Origin: Comamonadaceae bacterium M7527
GTDB lineage: Bacteria > Pseudomonadota > Gammaproteobacteria > Burkholderiales > Burkholderiaceae_C
DNA length: 64,000 nt
Direction of reading: 5' to 3'
Assembly: GCA_021044545.1 (NCBI GenBank)
Contig: CP087990.1
Location: 1,302,001-1,366,000, forward strand
The position numbers were made by a program, and so were the translations under genes. Below are positions 28,102 through 37,154 of this stretch, piece by piece. The first letter of the stretch is position 1; every line of letters begins with the position of its first letter. Under the pieces are notes generated by a model that searched no databases, was not told where the DNA came from, and saw only the letters and a list, made by a program, of their open reading frames with translations.

Positions 28102-29718
28102 TCAAGCAATCACTTTGGTCGCGGTTGCGTCCAGCTTGGGTGGGTTCTCAAAGGTGTGGAATGGTGCTGGTGAAGGCACTTCCCACTCCAAGCCCTCTGC
28201 GGCTTCCCAAGGCTTTTGCGGCGCTTTTTCGCCCTTGCCCATCATGGTTGGCAACACCACAAAGATGAAGAAGTACACCTGCGCCATACCGAATGCAAAT
28301 GCACCAACTGAGGCAATCGCGTTGAAGTCGGCAAACTGCATGGGGTAGTCGGCGTAGCGACGTGGCATACCAGCCAAGCCCAAAAAGTGCATGGGGAAGA
28401 ATGTCACGTTGAAAGAAATCAGCGACCACCAGAAGTGAATTTTGCCGCGTGTCTCGTTGTACATCACACCGGTCCACTTGGGTGCCCAGTAGTAGTAGCC
28501 AGCAAACAATGCGTACAAAGAGCCTGCCACCAACACGTAGTGGAAGTGAGCCACCACGTAGTAGGTGTCTTGCACTTGAATGTCAAATGGCGCCATGGCC
28601 AGCATCAGGCCGGTAAAACCGCCCATGGTGAACACAAAGATGAAGCCAACCGCAAACAACATGGGGGTCTCAAACGTCATTGAGCCTTTCCACATGGTTG
28701 CAATCCAGTTGAAGATTTTCACGCCTGTGGGCACGGCAATCAGCATGGTGGAGTACATGAAGAACAACTGGCCTGTTACGGGCATGCCAGTTGTAAACAT
28801 GTGGTGAGCCCACACAACAAAGGACAAAATCGCAATAGAGCCTGTAGCGTACACCATGGAGGCGTAGCCAAACAGCTTCTTACGGGCAAACGCTGGAATG
28901 ATCTGACTGATGATGCCGAAAGCCGGCAAAATCATGATGTACACCTCAGGGTGACCGAAGAACCAGAAAATGTGCTGGTACATCACGGGGTCACCGCCGC
29001 CAGCTGGGTTGAAGAAGCTGGTACCAAAGTGGCGGTCAGTCAACGTCATGGTGATGGCGCCAGCCAGCACGGGCATGACAGCAATCAGCAAATAAGCCGT
29101 AATCAACCATGTCCAGCAGAACATGGGCATCTTCATCAGCGTCATGCCAGGAGCGCGCATGTTCAAAATGGTCACGATGATGTTGATGGAGCCCATGATG
29201 GATGAAGCACCCAGGATGTGCAGCGCAAAAATGGCAGCATCCATGGACGGGCCCATTTGCAGCGTCAACGGTGCGTAGAGCGTCCAGCCTGCAGCGGGCG
29301 CACCACCGGGCATAAAGAATGAACCAGCCAGAATCAGCGCAGCAGGAATCATCAGCCAGAAGCTGAAGTTGTTCATGCGCGCAAAGGCCATGTCTGAGGC
29401 ACCAATTTGCAATGGCAGCATCCAGTTAGCAAAGCCCACAAACGCCGGCATGATGGCGCCAAACACCATGATCAAACCGTGCATGGTGGTGAGCTGGTTG
29501 AACAACTCGGGGTTCACCAATTGCAAACCTGGCTGGTACAGCTCGGCACGAATGCCTAGGGCCAGTACGCCACCAATCATCAACATCGCAAAGCTGAACA
29601 ACAAGTACAGCGTGCCAATGTCTTTGTGATTGGTTGCAAAAACCCAACGACGCCAACCCGCAGGGGCATGATGGTCGTCATGGGCATGTGTATCGTGATG
29701 ATCGAGTACTGCGCTCAT
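28102..29718 (-). CDS. coxA: Cytochrome c oxidase subunit I
   Basis: The catalytic heme-copper subunit, 538 aa, with twelve hydrophobic segments. The heme a ligand histidine is in TTMHGLIMVFG, the CuB/tyrosine region in WFFGHPEVYIMILPAFG, the paired CuB histidines in WAHHMFTTGM, and the heme a3/a ligands in VVAHFHYVL. The HPEVY sequence marks an A-type oxidase with a K-channel tyrosine cross-link. It follows coxB by 40 bases. Confidence 0.97.
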   Translation of the reverse strand: MSAVLDHHDTHAHDDHHAPAGWRRWVFATNHKDIGTLYLLFSFAMLMIGGVLALGIRAELYQPGLQLVNPELFNQLTTMHGLIMVFGAIMPAFVGFANWMLPLQIGASDMAFARMNNFSFWLMIPAALILAGSFFMPGGAPAAGWTLYAPLTLQMGPSMDAAIFALHILGASSIMGSINIIVTILNMRAPGMTLMKMPMFCWTWLITAYLLIAVMPVLAGAITMTLTDRHFGTSFFNPAGGGDPVMYQHIFWFFGHPEVYIMILPAFGIISQIIPAFARKKLFGYASMVYATGSIAILSFVVWAHHMFTTGMPVTGQLFFMYSTMLIAVPTGVKIFNWIATMWKGSMTFETPMLFAVGFIFVFTMGGFTGLMLAMAPFDIQVQDTYYVVAHFHYVLVAGSLYALFAGYYYWAPKWTGVMYNETRGKIHFWWSLISFNVTFFPMHFLGLAGMPRRYADYPMQFADFNAIASVGAFAFGMAQVYFFIFVVLPTMMGKGEKAPQKPWEAAEGLEWEVPSPAPFHTFENPPKLDATATKVIA

Positions 29719-29758
29719 TGGTTCATCCTTCCTATCTTCTTAGTGTTTGGGCTGGGGG

Positions 29759-30946
29759 TTATTGGTTACGGGCAGCTTGTACAGCAGACGGCTGTACCAA
29801 GTCACCTGACTGGTTGGACCAGCTGTTCATGGTGTAGGTGATAACAGCGGCGATTTCGGTGTCACTCAGCTGCTTCCAAGCAGGCATGGCACCGTTCAAG
29901 CGACCATTCAGCAGCGAAGCAATAACTTCTGTGTGGTCGCTGTTGAGTACAACAGCTGAGCCGTCAAGTGCCTTGATAGGACCTGCGCCTTTGCCGTTGG
30001 CCTGGTGACAAGCCGCACAGTTGGTACCGTAAACCTCTTTGCCGCGCGCCACCAATGCGTCGCGCTCCCAGACCTTGCTGGGATCATCGGCCAAAGCCGC
30101 CATGATGGCTTTCTGCTCATCAACCCAAGCGGTGTATTCCTTGGCAGCGACCACTTTTACGTTGATGGGCATGTAGGCGTGCTCTTTGCCGCACAACTCG
30201 GCGCACTGACCGTAGTACAAGCCTTCCTTTTCAGCACGGAACCATGTGTCACGCACGAAGCCTGGAATGGCGTCTTGCTTCACACCAAATGCCGGCACCA
30301 TCCATGAGTGGATGACATCGTTGGCCGTGGTGATCACGCGAATTTTTTGGCCCACTGGCACCACCAATGGATTGTCAACCTTCAGCAGGTAGTCATCCGG
30401 GGCGTTGGCAACATCGCCGCTGTCAGACAGCGCGCGGTGGCTGGCGTCCAGGGCTGACAAAAAGCTGATGCCTTCACCTTCGCCGCTAACGTAGTCATAG
30501 CCCCACTTCCACTGCATGCCAGTGGCCTTCACTGTGAGGTCAGCGTTGGTGGTGTCCTTCATGGCTACCAAGACTTTGGTCGCTGGCAAGGCCATGCCAA
30601 TGACGATCAGGAAGGGCACTATGGTCCAACCCAGCTCAACCCAGATTGGTTCTGGCAACTCCTGGGCCTTGTGACCCACTGAGCGACGGTGCTTCAAAAT
30701 CGAATAGAACATCACACCAAACACGGCCAGGAAGATGACCGTACAGATGATCAACATAAACCAGTGCAACCAGTGCTGCTCAGCCGCAATTTGTGTGACC
30801 GCTGGGTGCAAGTTCAGCTGGTTTACCGCTGGGCCACCTGGCAAGTCGTTCACCGCATGGGCTGCAGTTGCTGCAACAGCAGCCACACCAGCTGACACGC
30901 GGGCTGCTAAGGCCATTGGCTTGTTGGGAACATTACCCAGAGTCAT
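29759..30946 (-). CDS. coxB: Cytochrome c oxidase subunit II with C-terminal cytochrome c domain
   Basis: A 395-residue subunit II. After a signal-like N terminus come two membrane helices (FMLIICTVIFLAVFGVMFYS and WTIVPFLIVIGMALPATKV), the CuA cupredoxin domain with GQCAELCGKEHAYM, and an extra domain with a heme-binding CAACH near residue 325 and MPAW as the likely methionine ligand. This caa3-like fusion may supply its own electron donor. A GTG at 30958 is an alternative start; the ATG at 30946 has AGTGAG at a suitable distance. The promoter region contains an FNR/ANR-type palindrome. Confidence 0.95.
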   Translation of the reverse strand: MTLGNVPNKPMALAARVSAGVAAVAATAAHAVNDLPGGPAVNQLNLHPAVTQIAAEQHWLHWFMLIICTVIFLAVFGVMFYSILKHRRSVGHKAQELPEPIWVELGWTIVPFLIVIGMALPATKVLVAMKDTTNADLTVKATGMQWKWGYDYVSGEGEGISFLSALDASHRALSDSGDVANAPDDYLLKVDNPLVVPVGQKIRVITTANDVIHSWMVPAFGVKQDAIPGFVRDTWFRAEKEGLYYGQCAELCGKEHAYMPINVKVVAAKEYTAWVDEQKAIMAALADDPSKVWERDALVARGKEVYGTNCAACHQANGKGAGPIKALDGSAVVLNSDHTEVIASLLNGRLNGAMPAWKQLSDTEIAAVITYTMNSWSNQSGDLVQPSAVQAARNQ

Positions 30947-30983
30947 TGTTGTGCTCACTTGTTATTTCGCCTCAAATATAAGT

Positions 30984-30997
30984 CTTGATTCACATCA
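30984..30997. promoter_or_regulatory. FNR/ANR-type binding site upstream of coxB
   Basis: TTGATTCACATCAA matches the FNR/ANR consensus TTGAT-N4-ATCAA exactly in both half sites. On the coding (minus) strand a -10-like TATATT (30971-30976 region) follows the box by about four bases, so the box would sit near -24, overlapping the promoter core. That position suggests repression of the aa3 oxidase at low oxygen rather than activation. The box is seen; the promoter placement is inferred. Confidence 0.65.
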
Positions 30998-31068
30998 AGC
31001 CTGAATTACACCAAAATTTCAGCCTGCTTTAAAGACTTTCTCTCAATTACCTCAGCGCTGCAGGACAT

Positions 31069-31554
31069 TCACATGCCCCGCAACGCCAAACGCATCTCCT
31101 GGGCCACCAACGGCCGCCACTCTGCCCGCACATGACGACCAAAACACAAACGCATGTCTCTGGCGGTCAGTTCAATCAAATTGGCCTCGTCTTGCAAGGG
31201 CTCCACACGAACCGATGCTCGCGGGAAGCGCATCTGCTCCACCTTGCCAGCCGTTTCCAGCTGCACCACCAGCCAGTCGCCTTCCAACCTGGCCAGCTCA
31301 GCGTCGGTTGCGTGGCGGGCATACACCACAAACGCAATAGCCAGCACAGTTATCTCAACAAACGCAAACGGCAGCACCCACACGGCACCCTGAAACCAAA
31401 AAAGGCTTGCAACCCCCAGCGACACCACACTGAGCATGATGAATACCTGCAGCAGCTGCGACGGCGTGATCGAGCAATTGCGCTTGAACGACCAACCGAT
31501 GACACCATCGACAGGACGGGCAAAACGAAACGAACGAACAGACGACGTATGCAT
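31069..31554 (-). CDS. DUF2244 membrane protein
   Basis: A 161-residue protein with the conserved IGWSFKRNCSITPSQLLQVF start, two adjacent membrane helices (residues about 38-80) and a soluble C-terminal domain of beta strands (DWLVVQLETAGKVEQMRF). It resembles the DUF2244 family, commonly located beside coxB in alpha- and betaproteobacteria. No biochemical role is known. It is the first gene upstream of the oxidase operon but is separated from coxB by the 122-base region carrying the FNR-type site. Confidence 0.8.
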   Translation of the reverse strand: MHTSSVRSFRFARPVDGVIGWSFKRNCSITPSQLLQVFIMLSVVSLGVASLFWFQGAVWVLPFAFVEITVLAIAFVVYARHATDAELARLEGDWLVVQLETAGKVEQMRFPRASVRVEPLQDEANLIELTARDMRLCFGRHVRAEWRPLVAQEMRLALRGM

Positions 31555-31776
31555 CTCTTGGCCTCATATAGTGCGCAACGTGTTGCCACCATAGACCACA
31601 CGCGCCCGTCAGCAGAGAACGCACATGGCGTCCCCCAACGTTCGGCAACCTGCGATTGTAGCGTGGTGAAAACCCTTGGTATGCCACGACCGGGCTATTT
31701 ACCCATGCAGCTTGGTCAAGCTCCTGTGTAGCGACCCAAGCATTACTGGGGCAGCCTCGCCAAAGCGTCGTAATAG

Positions 31777-32681
31777 TTAGTCTTTTGACTTACGTAGCAT
31801 GCGCTGCATATCAGCCAGCGGCACATTGGTTTGCGTTTGCATCAAAGCCTTGGGTTCTGGACGCAACGCATGGCCGTAGATGATTTCCACACTCAAAACG
31901 TAGTTGCCTTGGGCATCACGAGGCAGGTGTTGCTCAAGGGCTGTGCGCAGTTGCTGCTGCCAGCCCCTGCCCAAGCAATGCGGCGTACGCGCAATGTGGA
32001 GGTTGCGCCCGCACTCGCGCAAGTCAGCCAATAATTTGTCCAGGTTGGTGTAGGTGATGGTTAGGGTTTCCATGTCCATCACCGGCTCTGCAAAGCCGCA
32101 TTGCACCAACATGTCACCCCAATCGTGCATGTCGGTGAACAAATGCGTAGGTTGTGCCCAGCCCATCAGAGCGTAGACATGGCGCAGCTCACGCAGTGTG
32201 TCTGGCCCCAGCGCAGAAAACAGCACCATGCCATTGACTTGCAGCATGCCCAACCACTGTTTCAGCAACGCCATGGGTTGCGCCTGCTGTGCAGCACCAT
32301 ATTGGCCCACACCATATCCAGGCGCTCATCTGTGTCACGCCAGACTTGGTCTGCCCCGCTCACCGCCTGCCAAGCCGCGTCCAGCGCAGACCTGAGCCAG
32401 GACTTTGGCACAGGTGTTTGACTTGGCGTGGCAATAAATGTCTGCACAGCACCCCGGCCATTGGCTTTGGCCAGCAAGTCTTTGATCGCATCGTGCGCGC
32501 GCAAGCCACCCCAGCTGGGCAACCAGTGCGCCCAACGCTTGGGCGGCTTGGTCATCCAATTCAGGCGCGCATGCATGCGCTGCGCGATTTCCTCGTTCAG
32601 CCACGGTGAGGCTTTACGCGGCAAGGTCGTAAAACGCTGCGCGGCGTGCTCATCTAGGCTGGGGTTGGTCTCGTCGGACAT
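31777..32681 (-). CDS. BioC-like SAM-dependent methyltransferase, frameshifted
   Basis: The first part, from the ATG at 32681 (MSDETNPSLDEHAAQRF), runs to DERLDMVWANMVLH. It then shifts frame at 32284-32288 and continues as QPMALLKQWLGMLQVNGMVLF to the stop at 31777. One missing base restores the expected NMVLHxxAQPMALL sequence, giving about 301 aa. The post-helix motif FSALGPDTLRELRHVY is typical of malonyl-ACP O-methyltransferase BioC of Burkholderiales, which starts pimelate synthesis for biotin. The N-terminal SAM-binding glycine loop is weak, so substrate is inferred. It is divergent from comF with only 55 bases between starts. Confidence 0.8.
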
Positions 32682-32736
32682 GAGGCGTGGCTTTACATGT
32701 ATGGCTTTAATAGGGAGCCGCCAGTATATTGGTCGC

Positions 32737-33534
32737 ATGTCTTCCACAATGCGGTCATGGTTGGCGCGCCAGCCCGTGCGCTTGCCAGCGCTGTGCCACG
32801 TGTGCGGCTTGTGGTTTGCAAGCAGTCCCAACAACAGGGTTTGGTGCGCACGCTGCGAAACCACCTTTGTAGCTGCTAGGCGGCGTTGCATACAGTGCGC
32901 GACCGTGGCACCCACAGGGGCTGATAGCGCCAACACCGTTGGCATTTACCGTTGCGCCGCGTGCAGCACCTCGCCCCCAGCTTGGCAAAGCGCCCACGCA
33001 GCGGTGGACTACGCTTTTCCGTGGGCCAGTCTCATTGCACAGTTCAAGTACCAGCGTCACACAGCCCTGGCGAGACCACTGGCTGGGCTGATAGCAAACT
33101 CACCCAATTGCAATGCCACGCTGCGCCAGGCCGATGTGTGGCTTGGCGTGCCTATTGCCCGGCACAAACTGGGCACGCGCGGCTTTAACCAAACCCATTT
33201 GCTACTGGACCAACTGGCCAATCGGCTCAGCGACTGCGCTGGCGCGCACCATTGGCATCGGTCTAAAGCGTTCGCCACACGCAGCCAACAACTTGCCAGC
33301 CAAATGGGTCTGGGCAGGGCCCAGCGTTTGCGTAACCTGGGCAGCGTATTTGCACTGAGTCAGCAAGGTGCAGCAGGCCTGCGCGCCAAGCATGTGCTGC
33401 TGGTTGACGACGTCTACACAACAGGCGCCACCCTCATGGCGCTGGCCAGTGTGGTGCAACAGGCTAAGCCCGCAAGTTTGCACGTTTGTGTATTGGCAAG
33501 AACACCTGCTGTGCACGCACATAATGAGCACTGA
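32737..33534 (+). CDS. comF: ComF family phosphoribosyltransferase-like protein
   Basis: A 265-residue protein with an N-terminal zinc-binding region (CHVCGLWFA, WCARCE, CIQC, CAAC) and a C-terminal PRTase fold with the PRPP loop VLLVDDVYTTGATLMAL. Homologues (ComFC, GntX) act in DNA uptake or nucleotide salvage; the exact reaction is not certain. The frame is open from 32428, but the extension lies within the oppositely directed methyltransferase gene; the ATG at 32737 begins just before the cysteine cluster. trmL follows after 48 bases. Confidence 0.9.
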   Translation: MSSTMRSWLARQPVRLPALCHVCGLWFASSPNNRVWCARCETTFVAARRRCIQCATVAPTGADSANTVGIYRCAACSTSPPAWQSAHAAVDYAFPWASLIAQFKYQRHTALARPLAGLIANSPNCNATLRQADVWLGVPIARHKLGTRGFNQTHLLLDQLANRLSDCAGAHHWHRSKAFATRSQQLASQMGLGRAQRLRNLGSVFALSQQGAAGLRAKHVLLVDDVYTTGATLMALASVVQQAKPASLHVCVLARTPAVHAHNEH

Positions 33535-33582
33535 CCACTTTGGTCACCTTGGTTTTTCAGCGGCTCTCAATTGGCGCACGTC

Positions 33583-34053
33583 ATGCAACACATCGTTCTC
33601 GTACACCCCGAAATTCCGCCCAACACTGGCAACGTCATACGCCTTTGTGCCAACACGGGCTGGCAACTGCACCTGATAGAACCACTGGGTTTTTCCATGG
33701 ACGACAAGCAACTGCGCCGCGCAGGCTTGGACTACCACGAATACGCCAACCTGCTGCGCCACGCCAGTTGGGAGGCTTTTTTGCAACAGCAAGCCATCAC
33801 GCCAGCCCAGTGCTACGCCCTCACCACCAAGGGGCAAACAAGCGTGTTCGACACCGCATTTGCGCCCGGTAGCTACCTGGTATTTGGCTCAGAGACCAGC
33901 GGCTTACCAGAACACATACGCGGCGCCATCCCAGCCGGGCAATGGCTGCGCCTGCCCATGCTGGCCGGGCAGCGCAGCCTGAACTTGTCCAACGCCGTGG
34001 CCGTGGTGGGCTATGAGGCATGGCGACAAAGCGGCTTTGTGGGCATGCCGTGA
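33583..34053 (+). CDS. trmL: tRNA (cytidine/uridine-34 2'-O)-methyltransferase
   Basis: SPOUT-fold methyltransferase (156 aa) that modifies the wobble base of leucine tRNAs. The three trefoil-knot motifs are all present: NTGNVIRLCANTG, FGSETSGLP and RSLNLSNAVAVVGYEAWRQ. The ATG at 33583 gives the usual MQHIVLVHPEIPPNTGN; a TTG at 33571 is also in frame but less likely. Confidence 0.94.
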   Translation: MQHIVLVHPEIPPNTGNVIRLCANTGWQLHLIEPLGFSMDDKQLRRAGLDYHEYANLLRHASWEAFLQQQAITPAQCYALTTKGQTSVFDTAFAPGSYLVFGSETSGLPEHIRGAIPAGQWLRLPMLAGQRSLNLSNAVAVVGYEAWRQSGFVGMP

Positions 34054-34141
34054 TAAATTCAACTACAGTCACCAGGCGCCTGCGCCAGGCTTACGCCGTA
34101 TTTGATACTGCTGCACGCAAAGCCGAAGTGCCTACATACCC

Positions 34142-35935
34142 ATGAATGCGCCCAACCCAAGCCGCCCCCCACACACTGATGAACAGCCCACGCTGCTAAA
34201 CGCCAGCTACCCACAGGGTTCGTGGCAGCAACGGCTGCGCCGTGGTGATGTAGACACAGTCAGTCAACTGTTTTTGTTGTTGTCTGCAGCCAATGCCGCA
34301 TGGTTTGCGTTGGTCAGTGTCAGCACATTGGGCTTGCTGTCCAACATCGCTGTCACCACAGTGCTGCTGATAACAGCGGCTGCCAGAGGTCAAGACTGGA
34401 TCAGCCGCCCACTCAGCGTTTGGATATTGCTAGCCGTTGGCTACATAGACATCACCATCAATATTGCGGCGCATGGCGGCATTTGGTCGCCTGTACTCAC
34501 GTGGTACATCGTGCTGCCCTTGCCTGCCTTGTTTGTGTTGGGTGTGCGGGCCATGGCTGTCATGGTGGCGCTCAGCGTTGTTACGGTTTCTGCACTGGGG
34601 TGGGCGCAAAGTCAGCACATGCTGCCAGACCTTGTCTTTAGCGAGGGCCACACCTTGTGGGCCGTCATGGTGTTTACCGGTTTGGCCTTATCCGTGTCCA
34701 TATTGCCGCTGCTGTACCACAACATGCACAACGGCTTGGTCACAGACTTGAACGCCAAAAACGTTGAGCTCAAGCGTGTGAGAGACGATTTGCTGGACGA
34801 GCAAATGCAAAAAGACGACTTTTTGGCATCGGTCAGCCACGAGCTGCGCACGCCCATGAATGCCATCATTGGTTTTTTGCAAGCCATAGAGCGACGCCCC
34901 AACGAAGATGCGCAAACCGTTGAAATGCTGGGCTATATGGACCATTCTGCCAAGCACTTGATGACCATCATCAACGACTTGCTGGATCTATCTCAAATGC
35001 GCGCGGGCAAACTGAAGATAGAAGCGCGCAAACTGGACCTGCACAAGCAAGTGCACAACATCAGCCGCAGCTTTAAGCCACAGCTAGACGAGCGCGGTAT
35101 TGATTTTCAGGTCGACATAAAACCACAAGTCCACCAATGGGTCATGCTTGACGCAGACCGTTTGTCACAAGTGCTGATCAACTTGTTGGGTAACGCTGCC
35201 AAGTTCACCAGCCAAGGCCATGTGCACATGGTGGTGTGCGCAACACCACACCGCACGCTGAGGTTTGAGGTGCGCGACACGGGCCGCGGCATAGACAAAG
35301 CCCACCTTGAACGCGTGTTTGACCGGTTCTCAGACATCACCAATCGCACGCGTCGGGCTTACGGCGGCACAGGCTTGGGACTGTCCATTTGTCGCCAACT
35401 CGTAGAGCTGCAACAAGGCCATATTGGCGTTGACAGCGAGCTGGGTGTGGGCACTACCTTTTGGTTTGAATTGCCACTGATAGAGTGCGAGCCACCATCG
35501 CGAAATGAGCAGCAGCACGCCTACAAGTCCTTTGCAAGTGGCGAGACGGTGGGTGGGCATGTACTCATTGTTGACGACAGCCTCGTCAACCGCTTGGTTG
35601 CAAAACAGCTGCTTCTTAACGACTTGCCCGATTTGAAAATCACCGAGGCGGGCAACGCTCAAACCGCGCTAGAGGCCTTGGGTACAGGCTCTGTTGATTT
35701 GATTTTGATGGACGTGGTCATGCCAGACAAAGACGGCATAGAAACAACCGCTGAGATACGCACCACAGACCTCAGCACAGTCATCATTGGTCTTACAGCA
35801 GACGTGACACCCGACGTGAAGTCAAGGTGTTTGAACGCGGGCATGAACGACGTGATCACAAAGCCCTTCGACCGCCAGGCCTTGGTCTACCGTGTGCGCC
35901 AAGGTTTGGCTGGCAAAGCCTTCACTCAAGGGTAG
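34142..35935 (+). CDS. Hybrid sensor histidine kinase with C-terminal receiver domain
   Basis: A 597-residue membrane protein. Residues about 40-195 contain five or six hydrophobic segments with short loops (a sensor of the 5-6 TM type), followed by a coiled coil ([20 protein letters not shown]). The HisKA domain has the phospho-accepting histidine in [19 protein letters not shown]; the ATPase domain has [16 protein letters not shown] and [10 protein letters not shown]. The C-terminal receiver domain ([13 protein letters not shown]) has its aspartate in [13 protein letters not shown]. No separate response regulator lies nearby, so the output partner and signal are unknown. It overlaps the convergent MaoC gene by 10 bases. 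Confidence 0.92.
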   Translation: MNAPNPSRPPHTDEQPTLLNASYPQGSWQQRLRRGDVDTVSQLFLLLSAANAAWFALVSVSTLGLLSNIAVTTVLLITAAARGQDWISRPLSVWILLAVGYIDITINIAAHGGIWSPVLTWYIVLPLPALFVLGVRAMAVMVALSVVTVSALGWAQSQHMLPDLVFSEGHTLWAVMVFTGLALSVSILPLLYHNMHNGLVTDLNAKNVELKRVRDDLLDEQMQKDDFLASVSHELRTPMNAIIGFLQAIERRPNEDAQTVEMLGYMDHSAKHLMTIINDLLDLSQMRAGKLKIEARKLDLHKQVHNISRSFKPQLDERGIDFQVDIKPQVHQWVMLDADRLSQVLINLLGNAAKFTSQGHVHMVVCATPHRTLRFEVRDTGRGIDKAHLERVFDRFSDITNRTRRAYGGTGLGLSICRQLVELQQGHIGVDSELGVGTTFWFELPLIECEPPSRNEQQHAYKSFASGETVGGHVLIVDDSLVNRLVAKQLLLNDLPDLKITEAGNAQTALEALGTGSVDLILMDVVMPDKDGIETTAEIRTTDLSTVIIGLTADVTPDVKSRCLNAGMNDVITKPFDRQALVYRVRQGLAGKAFTQG

Positions 35936-36381
35936 CGGCGTACCACTGACTCAGCCACACAGGCGGGCTTGTCCACCCCCTCTATCTCAACGGTCACGCG
36001 CCATGTCAGTTGCAAGCCATCACCCGCCACAGGCTCACTGGCGAGCAAGTGCATATGGCCACGCACACGGCTGTTGGCGGGTACGGGGGACATAAAACGC
36101 ACACGGTTCAGACCGTAATTCACGCCCATTGAGCTGGCAGCAATGTCAAACGTGGTGTCAAAAAACTTGGGCAACAAAGACAGCGTTAAAAACCCATGCG
36201 CCACTGGTGCGCCAAATGGTCCTTTGGCTGCACGCACCGGATCAACGTGAATCCACTGGTGGTCGCCAGTGGCATCGGCAAAGGTATTGATCATGGCTTG
36301 GTCTATCAGCACCCAATCGCTCACGGCGACGTCCTGGCCCACACAGGCGGCTACATCACTCAGTTGTTCAAATCGTCGCAT
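35926..36381 (-). CDS. MaoC-like (R)-specific enoyl-CoA hydratase
   Basis: A 151-residue hot-dog-fold protein with the hydratase 2 motif: catalytic aspartate and histidine in FADATGDHQWIHVDPVRA, followed by GPFGAPVAHGFLTLSLLP. The family hydrates enoyl-CoA or acts on related acyl thioesters. The ATG at 36381 (MRRFEQLSDVAACVG) was chosen over an upstream start at 36420 that would overlap the intergenic space. It is the last gene of a minus-strand group with the TauE-like transporter and the thiolase. Confidence 0.88.
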   Translation of the reverse strand: MRRFEQLSDVAACVGQDVAVSDWVLIDQAMINTFADATGDHQWIHVDPVRAAKGPFGAPVAHGFLTLSLLPKFFDTTFDIAASSMGVNYGLNRVRFMSPVPANSRVRGHMHLLASEPVAGDGLQLTWRVTVEIEGVDKPACVAESVVRRYP

Positions 36382-36404
36382 AGTGTTTAGTCCCCACGCA
36401 TTGT

Positions 36405-37154
36405 TTATAGCCAGCGCCACTCGGCCAGCAGTTTCAGACCTGTAAGAAGCATACCCACCTCAATGAGACGGTAAAAGATGTCGGGTTGAATGCGGTGCGC
36501 AATTCTCACACCTACCCACACACCAATGGGCGCCAATGGCAGCAGTGCCAAGGACGTGCTGATGTTGTCCCAACTCAACAAACCCAGATAGCTGTAAGGC
36601 AGCCACTTGCTCAGGTTGATGACAAAGAAAAACACGGCCATGGTAGCCGTGAACTGCACAGGCGCCTGGCGCAAGCCCATGACATAGGCGTTGATAGGCG
36701 GGCCACCGGCGTGCGACACAAAGCTGGTAAAGCCCGAGACAATGGCCAGCATGCCACCAACAAGCTTAGGCAAAGGCCTGGGCTGCGCGCTGCGGCGTTG
36801 GGCGTACAAACGTTGCGCCAGAAACACCAGGGTCAGCGCGCCCACAATCACCGACACCGCAGGCGCTGACAAGTGCTTAAACGTAAACGTACCCACCACC
36901 GTACCCACCAAGCCCAAAGGCACTAAAAACTTGAGCAAAGGCCATTGAAAGTGCTTGCGAAAAGCCGCCAGTCCCAGCACATCCATCAGCAGCAAAATGG
37001 GAATAAAGATCGCCGCGGCTTGCGGCACCGATACAGCCAGCGCCATGATGGGCACGGCCAGGCTGCCAAAGCCCGAACCAAAACCGCTTTTGCTCAAGCC
37101 CATGAGCAGCACCGCCGGCACAGCGGCAGCGTAAAATACTGGATCAGTAATCAC
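36405..37154 (-). CDS. TauE/SafE family membrane exporter
   Basis: A 249-residue integral membrane protein with about eight hydrophobic segments arranged as two similar halves, including the family signature GLSKSGFGSGFGSLAVPIMAL near the start and SGFTSFVSHAGGPPINAYVM in the middle. Members export sulfite, sulfonates or organic acids. The GTG start at 37154 overlaps the thiolase stop (GTGA), showing coupling; the longer frame from 37208 lies inside the thiolase gene. Substrate unknown. Confidence 0.9.
   Translation of the reverse strand: MITDPVFYAAAVPAVLLMGLSKSGFGSGFGSLAVPIMALAVSVPQAAAIFIPILLLMDVLGLAAFRKHFQWPLLKFLVPLGLVGTVVGTFTFKHLSAPAVSVIVGALTLVFLAQRLYAQRRSAQPRPLPKLVGGMLAIVSGFTSFVSHAGGPPINAYVMGLRQAPVQFTATMAVFFFVINLSKWLPYSYLGLLSWDNISTSLALLPLAPIGVWVGVRIAHRIQPDIFYRLIEVGMLLTGLKLLAEWRWL

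Noticed and set aside
31555..31776. Possible gene in the 222-base gap between the DUF2244 and BioC-like genes
   Set aside because: Frames here are open by chance with no ribosome binding site or recognised motif; it is probably promoter and 3' untranslated sequence.
32428..32736. N-terminal extension of comF by 103 codons
   Set aside because: It lies inside the oppositely oriented methyltransferase gene and shows no domain; the ComF zinc region begins right after the ATG at 32737.
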